The notes under the pieces were generated by a model. It saw nothing but the letters and a program-made list of their open reading frames with translations, was not told the origin of the DNA and searched no databases. Positions 6,977-14,377 of a DNA stretch of 25,305 bases are shown here, in pieces (position 1 is the stretch's first letter; each line of letters begins with the position of its first letter). Both the position numbers and the translations under genes were made by a program. The stretch comes from JBEHYA01 sp048498415 (GTDB taxonomy: Bacteria; Pseudomonadota; Alphaproteobacteria; UBA9219; RGZA01), in NCBI GenBank assembly GCA_048498415.1, contig JBEHYA010000021.1, positions 1-25,305 of the forward strand, written 5' to 3'.

Positions 6977-7711
6977 TTATTCGGGCTGATCGAAGAGCAG
7001 CAGGTCGCTGCCTTCTGTGGCCAAAATGCCAAACTGGGGCTGCCAGCGCACTGCCAGCGCATCCCCCGCTTTCAGTTCAATCGGGGCATCATCAACGCCC
7101 GTGATTGTCACCGCGCCTTTAGCCACCTGCAGCCACAAGGCACGGCCCGCGCGGCCATCCCACTTCACTTCCACGCCCTTATCAAGCACCGCGCGATACA
7201 AATCCATATCCTGCTGGTAGCTGACGCTTTCCAAGCGGCCTTCGTGCGAGGCGATCAAGCGAAAGCGGTTTTTCAGTTCCGCCTCGCTGAAGTTTTTCTG
7301 CGCGTAGGTAGGCGTGCCGCCCTCTGTATCCGGCAATATCCAGATCTGCATAAGGTGCACCGGCGTGGTCTCGGAGGCATTGAATTCGCTATGGCGAATG
7401 CCGGAACCGGCGCTCATACGCTGCACATCGCCGGGTTTGATCACGGATGAATTACCCAGGCTGTCGCGGTGCGCAAGCTCGCCCGCCAGCACCACGGTCA
7501 CGATTTCCATATCGCGGTGCGGGTGGGGCGGAAAGCCGCCACCCCCGGCAATGTGGTCTTCATTGATCACGCGCAAATTGCCGAAGCCCATGAACGCGGG
7601 ATCGACGTAATCGGCAAACGAAAAACTGTGCCTGGTTTTCAGCCAGCCATGATCGGCGCCGCCGCGCGCATCGGAACGACGGATGAAGTAGTTCTGGTTA
7701 TTATCGAACAT
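6977..7711 (-). CDS. Pirin family protein (YhhW-like cupin)
   Basis: Pirins are two-domain cupins; bacterial members such as YhhW show quercetin 2,3-dioxygenase activity in vitro and bind a metal. The 244-aa length is usual for the short (YhhW) type. The N-terminal cupin holds the metal ligands: PPHPHRDME (His63, His65), and GIRHSEFN (His107, Glu109). Other family marks are the start RRSDARGGADHGWL, HSFSFADY, GFGNLRVINED and MQIWILP. The C-terminal cupin is the degenerate kind. The ATG at 7711 has an AGGAG ribosome site. It is a single gene with its own terminator, divergent from the sensor kinase operon, with a repeat element between. The physiological substrate is unknown. Confidence 0.93.
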   Translation of the reverse strand: MFDNNQNYFIRRSDARGGADHGWLKTRHSFSFADYVDPAFMGFGNLRVINEDHIAGGGGFPPHPHRDMEIVTVVLAGELAHRDSLGNSSVIKPGDVQRMSAGSGIRHSEFNASETTPVHLMQIWILPDTEGGTPTYAQKNFSEAELKNRFRLIASHEGRLESVSYQQDMDLYRAVLDKGVEVKWDGRAGRALWLQVAKGAVTITGVDDAPIELKAGDALAVRWQPQFGILATEGSDLLLFDQPE

Positions 7712-8024
7712 CGGAATTCTCCTGATTTGTCATGCCGGCGAAGGCCGGCATCCACGGCAGGCCATACGACAAGGATCATCCGGCTTGGCTTTTCGTGGAT
7801 CCCGGCCTTCGCCGGGATGACGCGTGACTTATCTACACGAAGGTAGAACGCGTTAAGCTTTTGGCAACGGGTGTTGCGGCCGGCTTAACAAGCCATGAAC
7901 AAAGCCATAAGGTTTCGGGGCCGGCGAATAATAAACACGGCGCCAGCCGCCTTAAGCGCCCGCAAAGTAAAGGCTTTTTAGGTTTTTCTAACCATAAATA
8001 GGGGGTTATCCGATTGAACCTCTT
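7712..8024. other. Divergent intergenic gap between pirin and sensor kinase genes
   Basis: The left third is the paired-arm repeat at 7729-7821. From 7822 to 8024 no gene is seen. This part should hold the promoter of the sensor-kinase operon; a GGGGG run at 8001-8005 is too far from the ATG at 8025 to be a normal ribosome site. No convincing promoter boxes were identified. Confidence 0.6.
7729..7821. repeat. Paired-arm inverted repeat between divergent genes
   Basis: Two arms face each other across ~47 bases. Left arm hairpin: ATGCCGGC/GCCGGCAT with GAAG loop (7732-7751). Right arm hairpin: ATCCCGGC/GCCGGGAT with CTTC loop (7799-7818). The outer GTCAT/ATGAC and inner CCACG/CGTGG segments also pair between arms. 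The arms differ at two positions that pair with each other inside each arm (G-C versus C-G), so both hairpins stay intact. Confidence 0.88.
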
Positions 8025-10790
8025 ATGCGGGCAAGTCCATCGCCCGCCCCGCTGATGATGTCTTTTGCCAAGCGTTTCATCGCCGCGCTTTCCCTGCTGC
8101 CCGTCCTGCTGCTGACGGCCGCGCCCGCTTTTGCGGATGAGCCGCAGCTCTCCATCGCGCAGGCGCTGGGCGTGGATCCCGGTCTGCTGCTGGGCGTGGT
8201 GCTGGGCACCGTGGCGGCGTCGTTCTTCTACCTGCTGGCCACGTGGCTGGTCGTGCGCGACCGCAGCCAGGTTTTCATCCTCCTCATGATTTTCTGTTTA
8301 GGATTGCATCTGGCATCCGACGGGCATTCGCTGCACATGACGGCGCCGGCCCTGTTCATGCAGTTCATCTGGGTCACCTCGCTGTTTGCCTTCTATGCGT
8401 TCAGCTGCATTTTCACTGCGCAGTATCTGGAACTCGATGTGCGTGAATCCGGCTACCGGTTTTATTTCTATGGGTTAAGCGCCCTCATGGGCGTGGGCGC
8501 CGCGCTCACGCTGCTCGATACCGCCTTCATGGCCGAGATTTTGCCATTCGTCAGCCTGGCGGTACTGCTTTTCCTGATCCTGAGCGGCGCCATTACGTTC
8601 TTACGCCGCCAGCAGGGCGGCCTGCCGCTTATTCTGGCGTTTAGCGTGCTGCTGTTCGGCCAGATGCCCGGCCTTGGCCCCAGCCTGGGCCTTGGCCATC
8701 TGTTTGCCATTGATGCGCTGGATGCCGCCGCCATTTCCTATGCCCTGTGCGCCGTGCTGTTCGCGGTGGTGATCGCGTTTCAGTTCGCGCGCCGGCAGGA
8801 AAAGAAAGAATTCGAACTCGCGCGCAGCAACCAGCGCTTCCAGATGGCGGCGCTGGGCTCCAACGAAGGGCTGTATGAATGGGATATGATCCGCGGCACC
8901 GGTTATTTTTCGGCGCGTCTCTGTAAAATTCTGGAACTTGATTTCAACAAGAACCCGGATGCCTCGTTCAAATCGTGGATGCGCATCATCCATCCCGACG
9001 ACCGCGCCATGGTGCGCCGCCAGCTGTTTGCTTTCCTCAAAGATCCGCGCCAGCGCGTGCTGCGCATCGATTACCGCGTGCGCCGCGTAAGCGGCCGCAT
9101 GGCCTGGGTCACCTTCACCGCCGTGGCGCTCCGCGATCCCACCCAGCGCGTGACCCGTCTGGTGGGTTCGGTCGGCGACGTTACGGAAAAGAAGCGCGCC
9201 GAAGTGCGTTTGAGGGCCAGTGAAAAACGCTTCCGCGGTATTGCCGCCGCGCACCCGGTGCCGGTTATCATCACCACTATTCCCGAAGGCGAGATTGTTT
9301 ACGCCAGCCCCGGCGCCGAAAAAACGCTTGGCTTCCCGGTGGGGCAGCTGCAGGGCATGCGCCTTGATTATTTCCTTACCGACCGCGAGATCCGCCGCCA
9401 ACTGATCGACGAACTGAAACGCGACGGCAAGAAAGACGTGCCGGAATGCACCATGCTGCGCGGCGACCAGAGCAAATTCCCCGCCGCGCTGTCCGCCCGC
9501 CTCATCGATTACGAACGCCGCCCCTGCGCGGTGCTGGGTATTTCCGACGTCAGCGAACGCATCGCTGCCGAAGGCCGCGTGAAAGAAGCGGAAGCCGCCC
9601 TTGTGCAATCGGAAAAACTGGCGGCGCTTGGCGGGTTACTGGCGGGCGTCGCGCATGAACTCAATAACCCGCTTTCCGTTATTGTGGGTCAGGCCACGCT
9701 GATGCGTGAAGCCGCGCCCGATACCAAAACCACCAGCCGCGCCGATAAAATCCAGAAGGCGGGCGAACGCTGCTCGCGTATTGTGCGCAGCTTTTTGGCG
9801 CTGGCCCGCCGCAAACCGGCCGAACGCACCGCGGTTGATATCAACGACATCATTGAAAGCTCGCTGGAACTGCTGGCCTTCCAGCTCCGCACCGATAACG
9901 TGGAACTGGTCAAGAAAATGAACGCCGCGCTGCCGCGCGTGCTGGCGGATAGCGACCAGCTCACGCAGGTCGTCACGAATTTGGTCATCAACGCGCGCCA
10001 GGCGCTGCAGGATCGCCCCTCGCCCCGCCGTATTACCATCGAGACATGGGAAGGCGATGGGGAAAGCGATGCCGGCATGATCTATACCGCCATCACCGAT
10101 AACGGCCCCGGCGTGCCCCATGACCTGAAACTACGTATTTTCGAGCCGTTCTTTACCACCAAGCCATCCGGCGCGGGCACGGGCGTGGGCCTCTCGCTCT
10201 GTCACAGCATTATTGAAAGCCATGGCGGGCGCATCTGGGTGGAAGATGCCAATGGCGGCGGCGCGCGCTTTATCTTCACCATGCCGATGGCGGTGGTAAA
10301 AGAAAAAGCGGTTGAGAAACCGGTTGAAGTGACGCAAGCGCCGGTGAAAGCCAAAGCCATTCCCCCGCAGCGCATCTTAATCGTGGATGATGAAGTTGAA
10401 CTCGCGCAAACCCTTGCCGATATTCTCGAGCCCGATGGCCACACCGCCACGCTGGCGGAAAACGGCCGTGTGGCGCTGAACCTTCTGGAAAAAAATGATT
10501 TCGATATCATCATCAGCGACCTGCGCATGCCGGTTCTGGATGGCCCGGGTATGTACCGCCAGCTGCATGCGGCCAAGTCGCGCTATTTAAGCCGCATCAT
10601 CTTCGTGACCGGCGATACGCTGAGTGTTCCCATCCGCGAATTTATTGACAGCTTCAACCTCGACGTGATTGAAAAGCCCTATACGCCCGCCGATGTGCGC
10701 AATGCGATTGCCGCGCTGGTGCAGGCGAATGAAAAGAAATCTTCCACCGCCCGCCGCGGCAGCAATTCAGCTGCCATGAACATCACCTGA
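8025..10790 (+). CDS. Hybrid sensor histidine kinase with 7-TM input and two PAS domains
   Basis: The 921-aa product has a signal-peptide-like N-terminus (~11-38, ending AFADE) and about seven membrane segments (~53-77, 83-97, 109-135, 145-169, 173-193, 200-217, 236-254), like 7TMR-DISM sensors. Two PAS domains follow (~268-390 and ~400-512), then HisKA with His544 in VAHELNNPLS. The HATPase domain shows NLVINARQAL (Asn656), DNGPGV (~692) and GTGVGL (~718). The C-terminal receiver has its phospho-acceptor at Asp832 (IISDLRMP) and Lys884. It should sense a signal at the membrane or periplasm and relay phosphate His-to-Asp internally. ATGs at 8025, 8055 and 8058 are all possible starts; none has a good ribosome site. 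The next gene, 8 bases on, is a receiver-EAL protein, its likely output partner. The signal is unknown. Confidence 0.93.
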   Translation: MRASPSPAPLMMSFAKRFIAALSLLPVLLLTAAPAFADEPQLSIAQALGVDPGLLLGVVLGTVAASFFYLLATWLVVRDRSQVFILLMIFCLGLHLASDGHSLHMTAPALFMQFIWVTSLFAFYAFSCIFTAQYLELDVRESGYRFYFYGLSALMGVGAALTLLDTAFMAEILPFVSLAVLLFLILSGAITFLRRQQGGLPLILAFSVLLFGQMPGLGPSLGLGHLFAIDALDAAAISYALCAVLFAVVIAFQFARRQEKKEFELARSNQRFQMAALGSNEGLYEWDMIRGTGYFSARLCKILELDFNKNPDASFKSWMRIIHPDDRAMVRRQLFAFLKDPRQRVLRIDYRVRRVSGRMAWVTFTAVALRDPTQRVTRLVGSVGDVTEKKRAEVRLRASEKRFRGIAAAHPVPVIITTIPEGEIVYASPGAEKTLGFPVGQLQGMRLDYFLTDREIRRQLIDELKRDGKKDVPECTMLRGDQSKFPAALSARLIDYERRPCAVLGISDVSERIAAEGRVKEAEAALVQSEKLAALGGLLAGVAHELNNPLSVIVGQATLMREAAPDTKTTSRADKIQKAGERCSRIVRSFLALARRKPAERTAVDINDIIESSLELLAFQLRTDNVELVKKMNAALPRVLADSDQLTQVVTNLVINARQALQDRPSPRRITIETWEGDGESDAGMIYTAITDNGPGVPHDLKLRIFEPFFTTKPSGAGTGVGLSLCHSIIESHGGRIWVEDANGGGARFIFTMPMAVVKEKAVEKPVEVTQAPVKAKAIPPQRILIVDDEVELAQTLADILEPDGHTATLAENGRVALNLLEKNDFDIIISDLRMPVLDGPGMYRQLHAAKSRYLSRIIFVTGDTLSVPIREFIDSFNLDVIEKPYTPADVRNAIAALVQANEKKSSTARRGSNSAAMNIT

Positions 10791-10798
10791 AGGCCGCA

Positions 10799-11965
10799 AT
10801 GACCGATCAACCCCGCCTTCTTATTATCGATGACGAGCAGGACATCTGCGAGCTGATCGCCGACGTGGCGGAAACGCGCGGCTTTGCCGTTCAGGCTATC
10901 AGCGACCCGGCAATCGTTGAAAAAACGTTGGCGAGTTTTTCGCCCGATTGCATTCTCATGGATCTCATGATGCCGGGCATTGATGGCGTCGAACTTTTGC
11001 GCACCCTTGGCGATGCCATCCGCCCCTGCGCGATCGCCCTCATGAGCGGCCATGATGCCCGCGTTCTAAATTCCGCCCAGCGCCTTGGCAGTGCGCACGG
11101 CCTCAACATTGTCTGCACGCAGGAAAAGCCCATCGCCATCGAGGCGCTCCGCGAAACCCTCGATAAGCTGGTCGCAAGCCAGACCCGCAGCGCGAGCAAG
11201 AAAAAGGATGTCGCGGGCGATGCCGTGCAGGCCGCCGACATTATTCTGCATTACCAGCCGATTGTTGAAATTGCCACGGGCCGCGTGCGCGGCATGGAAG
11301 CGCTGGCGCGCTGGAACCACCCGCAGCATGGGCTTTTGTCGCCCGATAATTTCCTCGCCAAGCTCGATAGCGACGGCCTCAATGAACTGGCGGTCGCCGT
11401 GATGGAAACGGCGGTGCGCGACGTGGCGGCTATGCAGAAGCATTTGCCGATTGCCGTCTCCATCAACCTCACTTACGGCAATCTCACCGACCTCGCCGTG
11501 CCGGATAAACTGGACGCGCTATGCAAAAAGTATGGCGTAGCGCCGGAGCGCGTGAATATCGAAGTGACGGAAACCGAAATCATGCGCGATGTGCGCCATA
11601 TCACCGATGTGCTCACGCGTTTGCGTCTGCGCGGGTTTGGTCTGGCCATCGACGACTTTGGTATTGGCTATTCATCCTTACGCGAATTGCAGCGCCTGCC
11701 GTTCAGCATCATGAAGATGGACAAGAGTTTTGTTCTCGATCTCACCGATAACCGCAACAGCCAGGTGATCACCCACGCCATCATTGATCTGGGCCACAAC
11801 ATTGGCCTGAAAGTTGTGGCCGAGGGCATCGAGACGGTGAATACCTGGAACATCCTCAAGGAACGCGGCTGCGATCTGGGCCAGGGCTTCCTTATCAGCA
11901 AACCCGTGGCCATCGACAAACTGATCGAATGGATCACCGCGCATAACGGCACGTTTACGCCGTAA
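10799..11965 (+). CDS. Response regulator with EAL c-di-GMP phosphodiesterase domain
   Basis: The 388-aa product joins a receiver domain (1-~125; acidic pocket IIDDEQD, phospho-acceptor Asp55 in CILMDLMMPG) to an EAL domain (~145-385), which hydrolyses c-di-GMP. EAL catalytic marks all appear intact: GMEALARW (Glu167-Ala-Leu), SINLTYGNL (Asn223), VTETE (Glu255 region), AIDDFGIGYSS (Asp285-Asp286), Lys306 in MKMDKSFV, VVAEGIET (Glu342) and GQGF (Gln362). An active enzyme is therefore expected. It starts 8 bases after the hybrid kinase, so phosphotransfer from that kinase likely sets its activity. There is no GGDEF domain in the window. Control of motility, biofilm or cell cycle is the usual role of such pairs, but the target here is not visible. 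Confidence 0.94.
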   Translation: MTDQPRLLIIDDEQDICELIADVAETRGFAVQAISDPAIVEKTLASFSPDCILMDLMMPGIDGVELLRTLGDAIRPCAIALMSGHDARVLNSAQRLGSAHGLNIVCTQEKPIAIEALRETLDKLVASQTRSASKKKDVAGDAVQAADIILHYQPIVEIATGRVRGMEALARWNHPQHGLLSPDNFLAKLDSDGLNELAVAVMETAVRDVAAMQKHLPIAVSINLTYGNLTDLAVPDKLDALCKKYGVAPERVNIEVTETEIMRDVRHITDVLTRLRLRGFGLAIDDFGIGYSSLRELQRLPFSIMKMDKSFVLDLTDNRNSQVITHAIIDLGHNIGLKVVAEGIETVNTWNILKERGCDLGQGFLISKPVAIDKLIEWITAHNGTFTP

Positions 11966-12008
11966 CTGCGCTCGCCTTTCCTGGGGAAAGCGCACCACCA
12001 GAACAAAT

Positions 12009-12086
12009 CGTCATTGCGAGCGTAGCGAAGCAATCCATCTCACCGCTAGCCGAACCATGGATTGCTTCGCTGCGCTCGCAATGACG
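12009..12086. repeat. Inverted repeat with 30-bp arms (CGTCATTGCGAG type)
   Basis: Arms at 12009-12038 and 12057-12086 match over 30 bases with one mismatch, around an 18-base centre. The sequence (CGTCATTGCGAGCG...GAAGCAATCC) is a different subtype from the GGC-GAAA-GCC elements elsewhere in the window, and its arms fold only weakly alone (ATTGC/GCAAT). It lies between the EAL gene and pmbA and may end transcription of the first. The remaining bases from 12087 to 12209 show no gene. Confidence 0.88.
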
Positions 12087-12209
12087 AATGCGCTATATAG
12101 GGGCATACTGGCTGCAATTATTGGGAAACCGGGAATATAGGATTTCTTTTTTAGCCATCCTGTTCTATGTCTTTAGGCCTATCCCCTCACACTCCCATTT
12201 CCGCCCGTC

Positions 12210-13553
12210 ATGCCCGCGCCCCACCATCTGCTCCGCCATCTTGAAACGCTTGTTGCCGAAGCCCGCAAAGCCGGCGCGGAAAGCTGCGATGCGATGGCCG
12301 CCGAAAGCCGGGGCCTGCACATTGCGCTGCGTGAAGGCCACCTCACCGATATCGAGCAGACGGAAAACATCGATGTCGGCATTCGCGTGCTGATCGGCAA
12401 GCGGCAGGCCAGCCTATCCACCAGCATGACAGCGCCGGAGAATTTGAAATCAATTGCCGAACAGGCGGTCGCCATGGCGAAATTGGCGCCGGAAGACCCG
12501 TATGCTGGTCTCGCCGACCCCGCGCAGTTCGCTAAAAACATGCCCGCACTGGAATGCTACGATGAAACCGGTCGCACCGCCGAACAGCTGATTGCAGCGG
12601 CCAGCGTCATGGATGATATCGCGCGGCAGAATAAGGCCATCACCAATGTGGAAGAAGCGAGCGCCAGCCACGGCGTGAGTTCGTTCGCGTATCTCACCAG
12701 CAACGGCTTTGCGGGCGGCAACGTCAGCTCCTCCCACGGCATCGCACTCACGGCGATTGCCGGTACCGGCACGGAAATGGTGCGGGATTATGATTTCAGT
12801 CAGGCGCTATTCCTCAGCGATGTCGAAGCGCCGGAGAAAGTGGCCAACAGCGCCGTGCAGCGCACCGTTTCCCGCCTAAATGCCCGCAAGATGGGCACGC
12901 AAAGCATGCCGGTGGTATTCGGCCCGCGCGTTTCCAAAAGTCTGGTCGGCCACTTTTTATCGGGTATCAGCGGCACCAGCGTTGCGCGTAAATCCACGTT
13001 CCTTGCAGATGCGCTTGGCACCGATGTGTTCGGCCCCGGTATCCAGATTGTGGAAGACCCGCATTTGCGCCGCGGTCTTCGCAGCCGCGCCTTTGATGGC
13101 GAAGGGCTGCCCACGCAAAAACGCGCGCTCATCGAAAACGGAAAACTTACCACGTGGCTTTTGAATTGCAGCGCCGCGCGGCAGCTCGGCCTTGCTTCTA
13201 CCGGCCATGCCAGCCGTTCCACCAGCGGCGTGCCAGGCATCACCACTGGCAATGTCTATATGCAGGCAGGCCCGCTTTCGCCCGCTGAACTTATCAAAGA
13301 CATCAAAACCGGCTTCTATGTCACCGAGACCATGGGCTTTGGCGTGAACGGTCTCACGGGTGATTTCAGTCAGGGCGCGGCGGGTTTCTGGATCGAGAAC
13401 GGGCAGATCACCTTCCCCGTCCACGAAATGACGATTGCGGGAAATTTGAAAGAAATGTTCAAAACCCTCACCCCCGCCAACGATCTGGAATACCGCTACG
13501 GCGTGGATGCACCGACGGTGCGCCTTGATAACATGATGGTGGCGGGCGCCTGA
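12210..13553 (+). CDS. pmbA: PmbA/TldE family metalloprotease-like protein
   Basis: PmbA (TldE) forms a complex with TldD that degrades unfolded peptides and matures some modified peptides; TldE itself lacks the TldD metal site. The 447-aa length is normal. Family marks include an N-terminal ALREGHLTDIEQTENIDVGIRV block, DPYAGLAD, the middle PVVFGPRVSKSLVGHFLSGISG, the FDGEGLPTQKRALIENGKL segment, and the C-terminal GAAGFWIENGQI and EMTIAGNL. No HExxH is present, which fits TldE rather than TldD. The start ATG at 12210 has no clear Shine-Dalgarno. It overlaps the next gene by one base (TGATG) and heads the pmbA-phosphoesterase-GT/Kdo transferase-lpxK operon. In many alphaproteobacteria pmbA lies near waaA and lpxK. 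No tldD is in the window. Confidence 0.94.
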   Translation: MPAPHHLLRHLETLVAEARKAGAESCDAMAAESRGLHIALREGHLTDIEQTENIDVGIRVLIGKRQASLSTSMTAPENLKSIAEQAVAMAKLAPEDPYAGLADPAQFAKNMPALECYDETGRTAEQLIAAASVMDDIARQNKAITNVEEASASHGVSSFAYLTSNGFAGGNVSSSHGIALTAIAGTGTEMVRDYDFSQALFLSDVEAPEKVANSAVQRTVSRLNARKMGTQSMPVVFGPRVSKSLVGHFLSGISGTSVARKSTFLADALGTDVFGPGIQIVEDPHLRRGLRSRAFDGEGLPTQKRALIENGKLTTWLLNCSAARQLGLASTGHASRSTSGVPGITTGNVYMQAGPLSPAELIKDIKTGFYVTETMGFGVNGLTGDFSQGAAGFWIENGQITFPVHEMTIAGNLKEMFKTLTPANDLEYRYGVDAPTVRLDNMMVAGA

Positions 13554-14377
13554 TGACAAACATGAGCGAGACCAAACTCACCTACCGCACCATCTGGCTT
13601 TCCGATATCCATCTGGGTATCCGCGCCTGTCAGGCTGATCGGCTGCTGGATTTTTTAAATCACGCCGAAAGCGAGACGCTTTATTTGGTTGGCGATATTT
13701 TTGATGGCTGGGAACTGAAGCGCAAATGGTTCTGGCCGCAGGCGCACAACAATGTGGTTCATGAATTCCTGCGCCGCGCGCGGTCGGGCACCAAGGTGCT
13801 CTATATCGCCGGCAACCACGATGAAGCGAGCCGCGATTATCTGGGCCACACCTTTGGCGGTATTGAAGTCATGAACGAGACCATTCACATGACGGCGGAT
13901 GGCAAACGGTTGCTCGTTATCCATGGCGATAAGTTTGACGTGGTGATGGGCTACGCCAAATGGCTCGCCAAGCTCGGCAGCGCCGCGTACCGCTTAACAA
14001 TCGTCCTCAACTGGATCGTCAATAAATTCCGCCGCATGGCGGGCTTCGGCTACTGGTCGCTCTCTGCTTATTTAAAGCAAAAAGTCAAAAGCGCCGTGAG
14101 CCATGTGAATGATTACGAGCATTTCCTGGCCGAAGAAGCCAAGCTGCATAACGCCGACGGCCTCGTATGCGGCCATATCCACCGCGCCGAAATCCGCGCG
14201 ATTGAAGGCGTGCTCTATTGCAACGACGGCGACTGGGTAGAAAGCTGCACGGCGCTGGTTGAACACATGGATGGCCGCCTGGAAATTTTGCGCTGGGCCC
14301 AGGACCGCGAGTTGATTTTAGCCGGTCAGCCCACAAACGCCCCCACCAGTTCCACGGTCATACTCAACAAACCATGA
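13553..14377 (+). CDS. plcP: PlcP-like / LpxH-like calcineurin-type metallophosphoesterase
   Basis: The 274-aa product has a full metallophosphoesterase metal site: SDIHLG (Asp18, His20), VGDIFDGWE (Asp48), AGNHDE (Asn88, His89), VIHGDKFD (His124) and CGHIHRAE (His208, His210). Proteins with this C-terminal pattern (VLYCNDGDWVESCTALVE) are often named UDP-2,3-diacylglucosamine diphosphatase. In Sinorhizobium and marine alphaproteobacteria, though, relatives called PlcP act as phospholipase C on membrane phospholipids, next to a GT4 glycosyltransferase that makes replacement glycolipids. Here the next gene begins with just such a GT4 domain, overlapping by four bases (ATGA), so the PlcP role is favoured. 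A lipid A role (LpxH-like) stays open because waaA and lpxK follow. Two ATGs (13553, 13562) could start it. No Pho box was seen upstream of the operon. Confidence 0.85.
   Translation: MTNMSETKLTYRTIWLSDIHLGIRACQADRLLDFLNHAESETLYLVGDIFDGWELKRKWFWPQAHNNVVHEFLRRARSGTKVLYIAGNHDEASRDYLGHTFGGIEVMNETIHMTADGKRLLVIHGDKFDVVMGYAKWLAKLGSAAYRLTIVLNWIVNKFRRMAGFGYWSLSAYLKQKVKSAVSHVNDYEHFLAEEAKLHNADGLVCGHIHRAEIRAIEGVLYCNDGDWVESCTALVEHMDGRLEILRWAQDRELILAGQPTNAPTSSTVILNKP

Noticed and set aside
8601..9608. Long open frame of 335 codons on the - strand
   Set aside because: It lies fully inside the hybrid kinase gene, whose domains are clear; the antisense product is His/Gly/Ala-rich and has no recognisable domain.
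12087..12209. Pho box controlling the plcP-like operon
   Set aside because: No pair of CTGTCAT-like direct repeats was found before pmbA, so phosphate control cannot be claimed from the sequence.
12210..13553. Reading the PmbA protein as the active protease TldD
   Set aside because: No HExxH-type metal motif is present, and the C-terminal pattern is that of TldE/PmbA.
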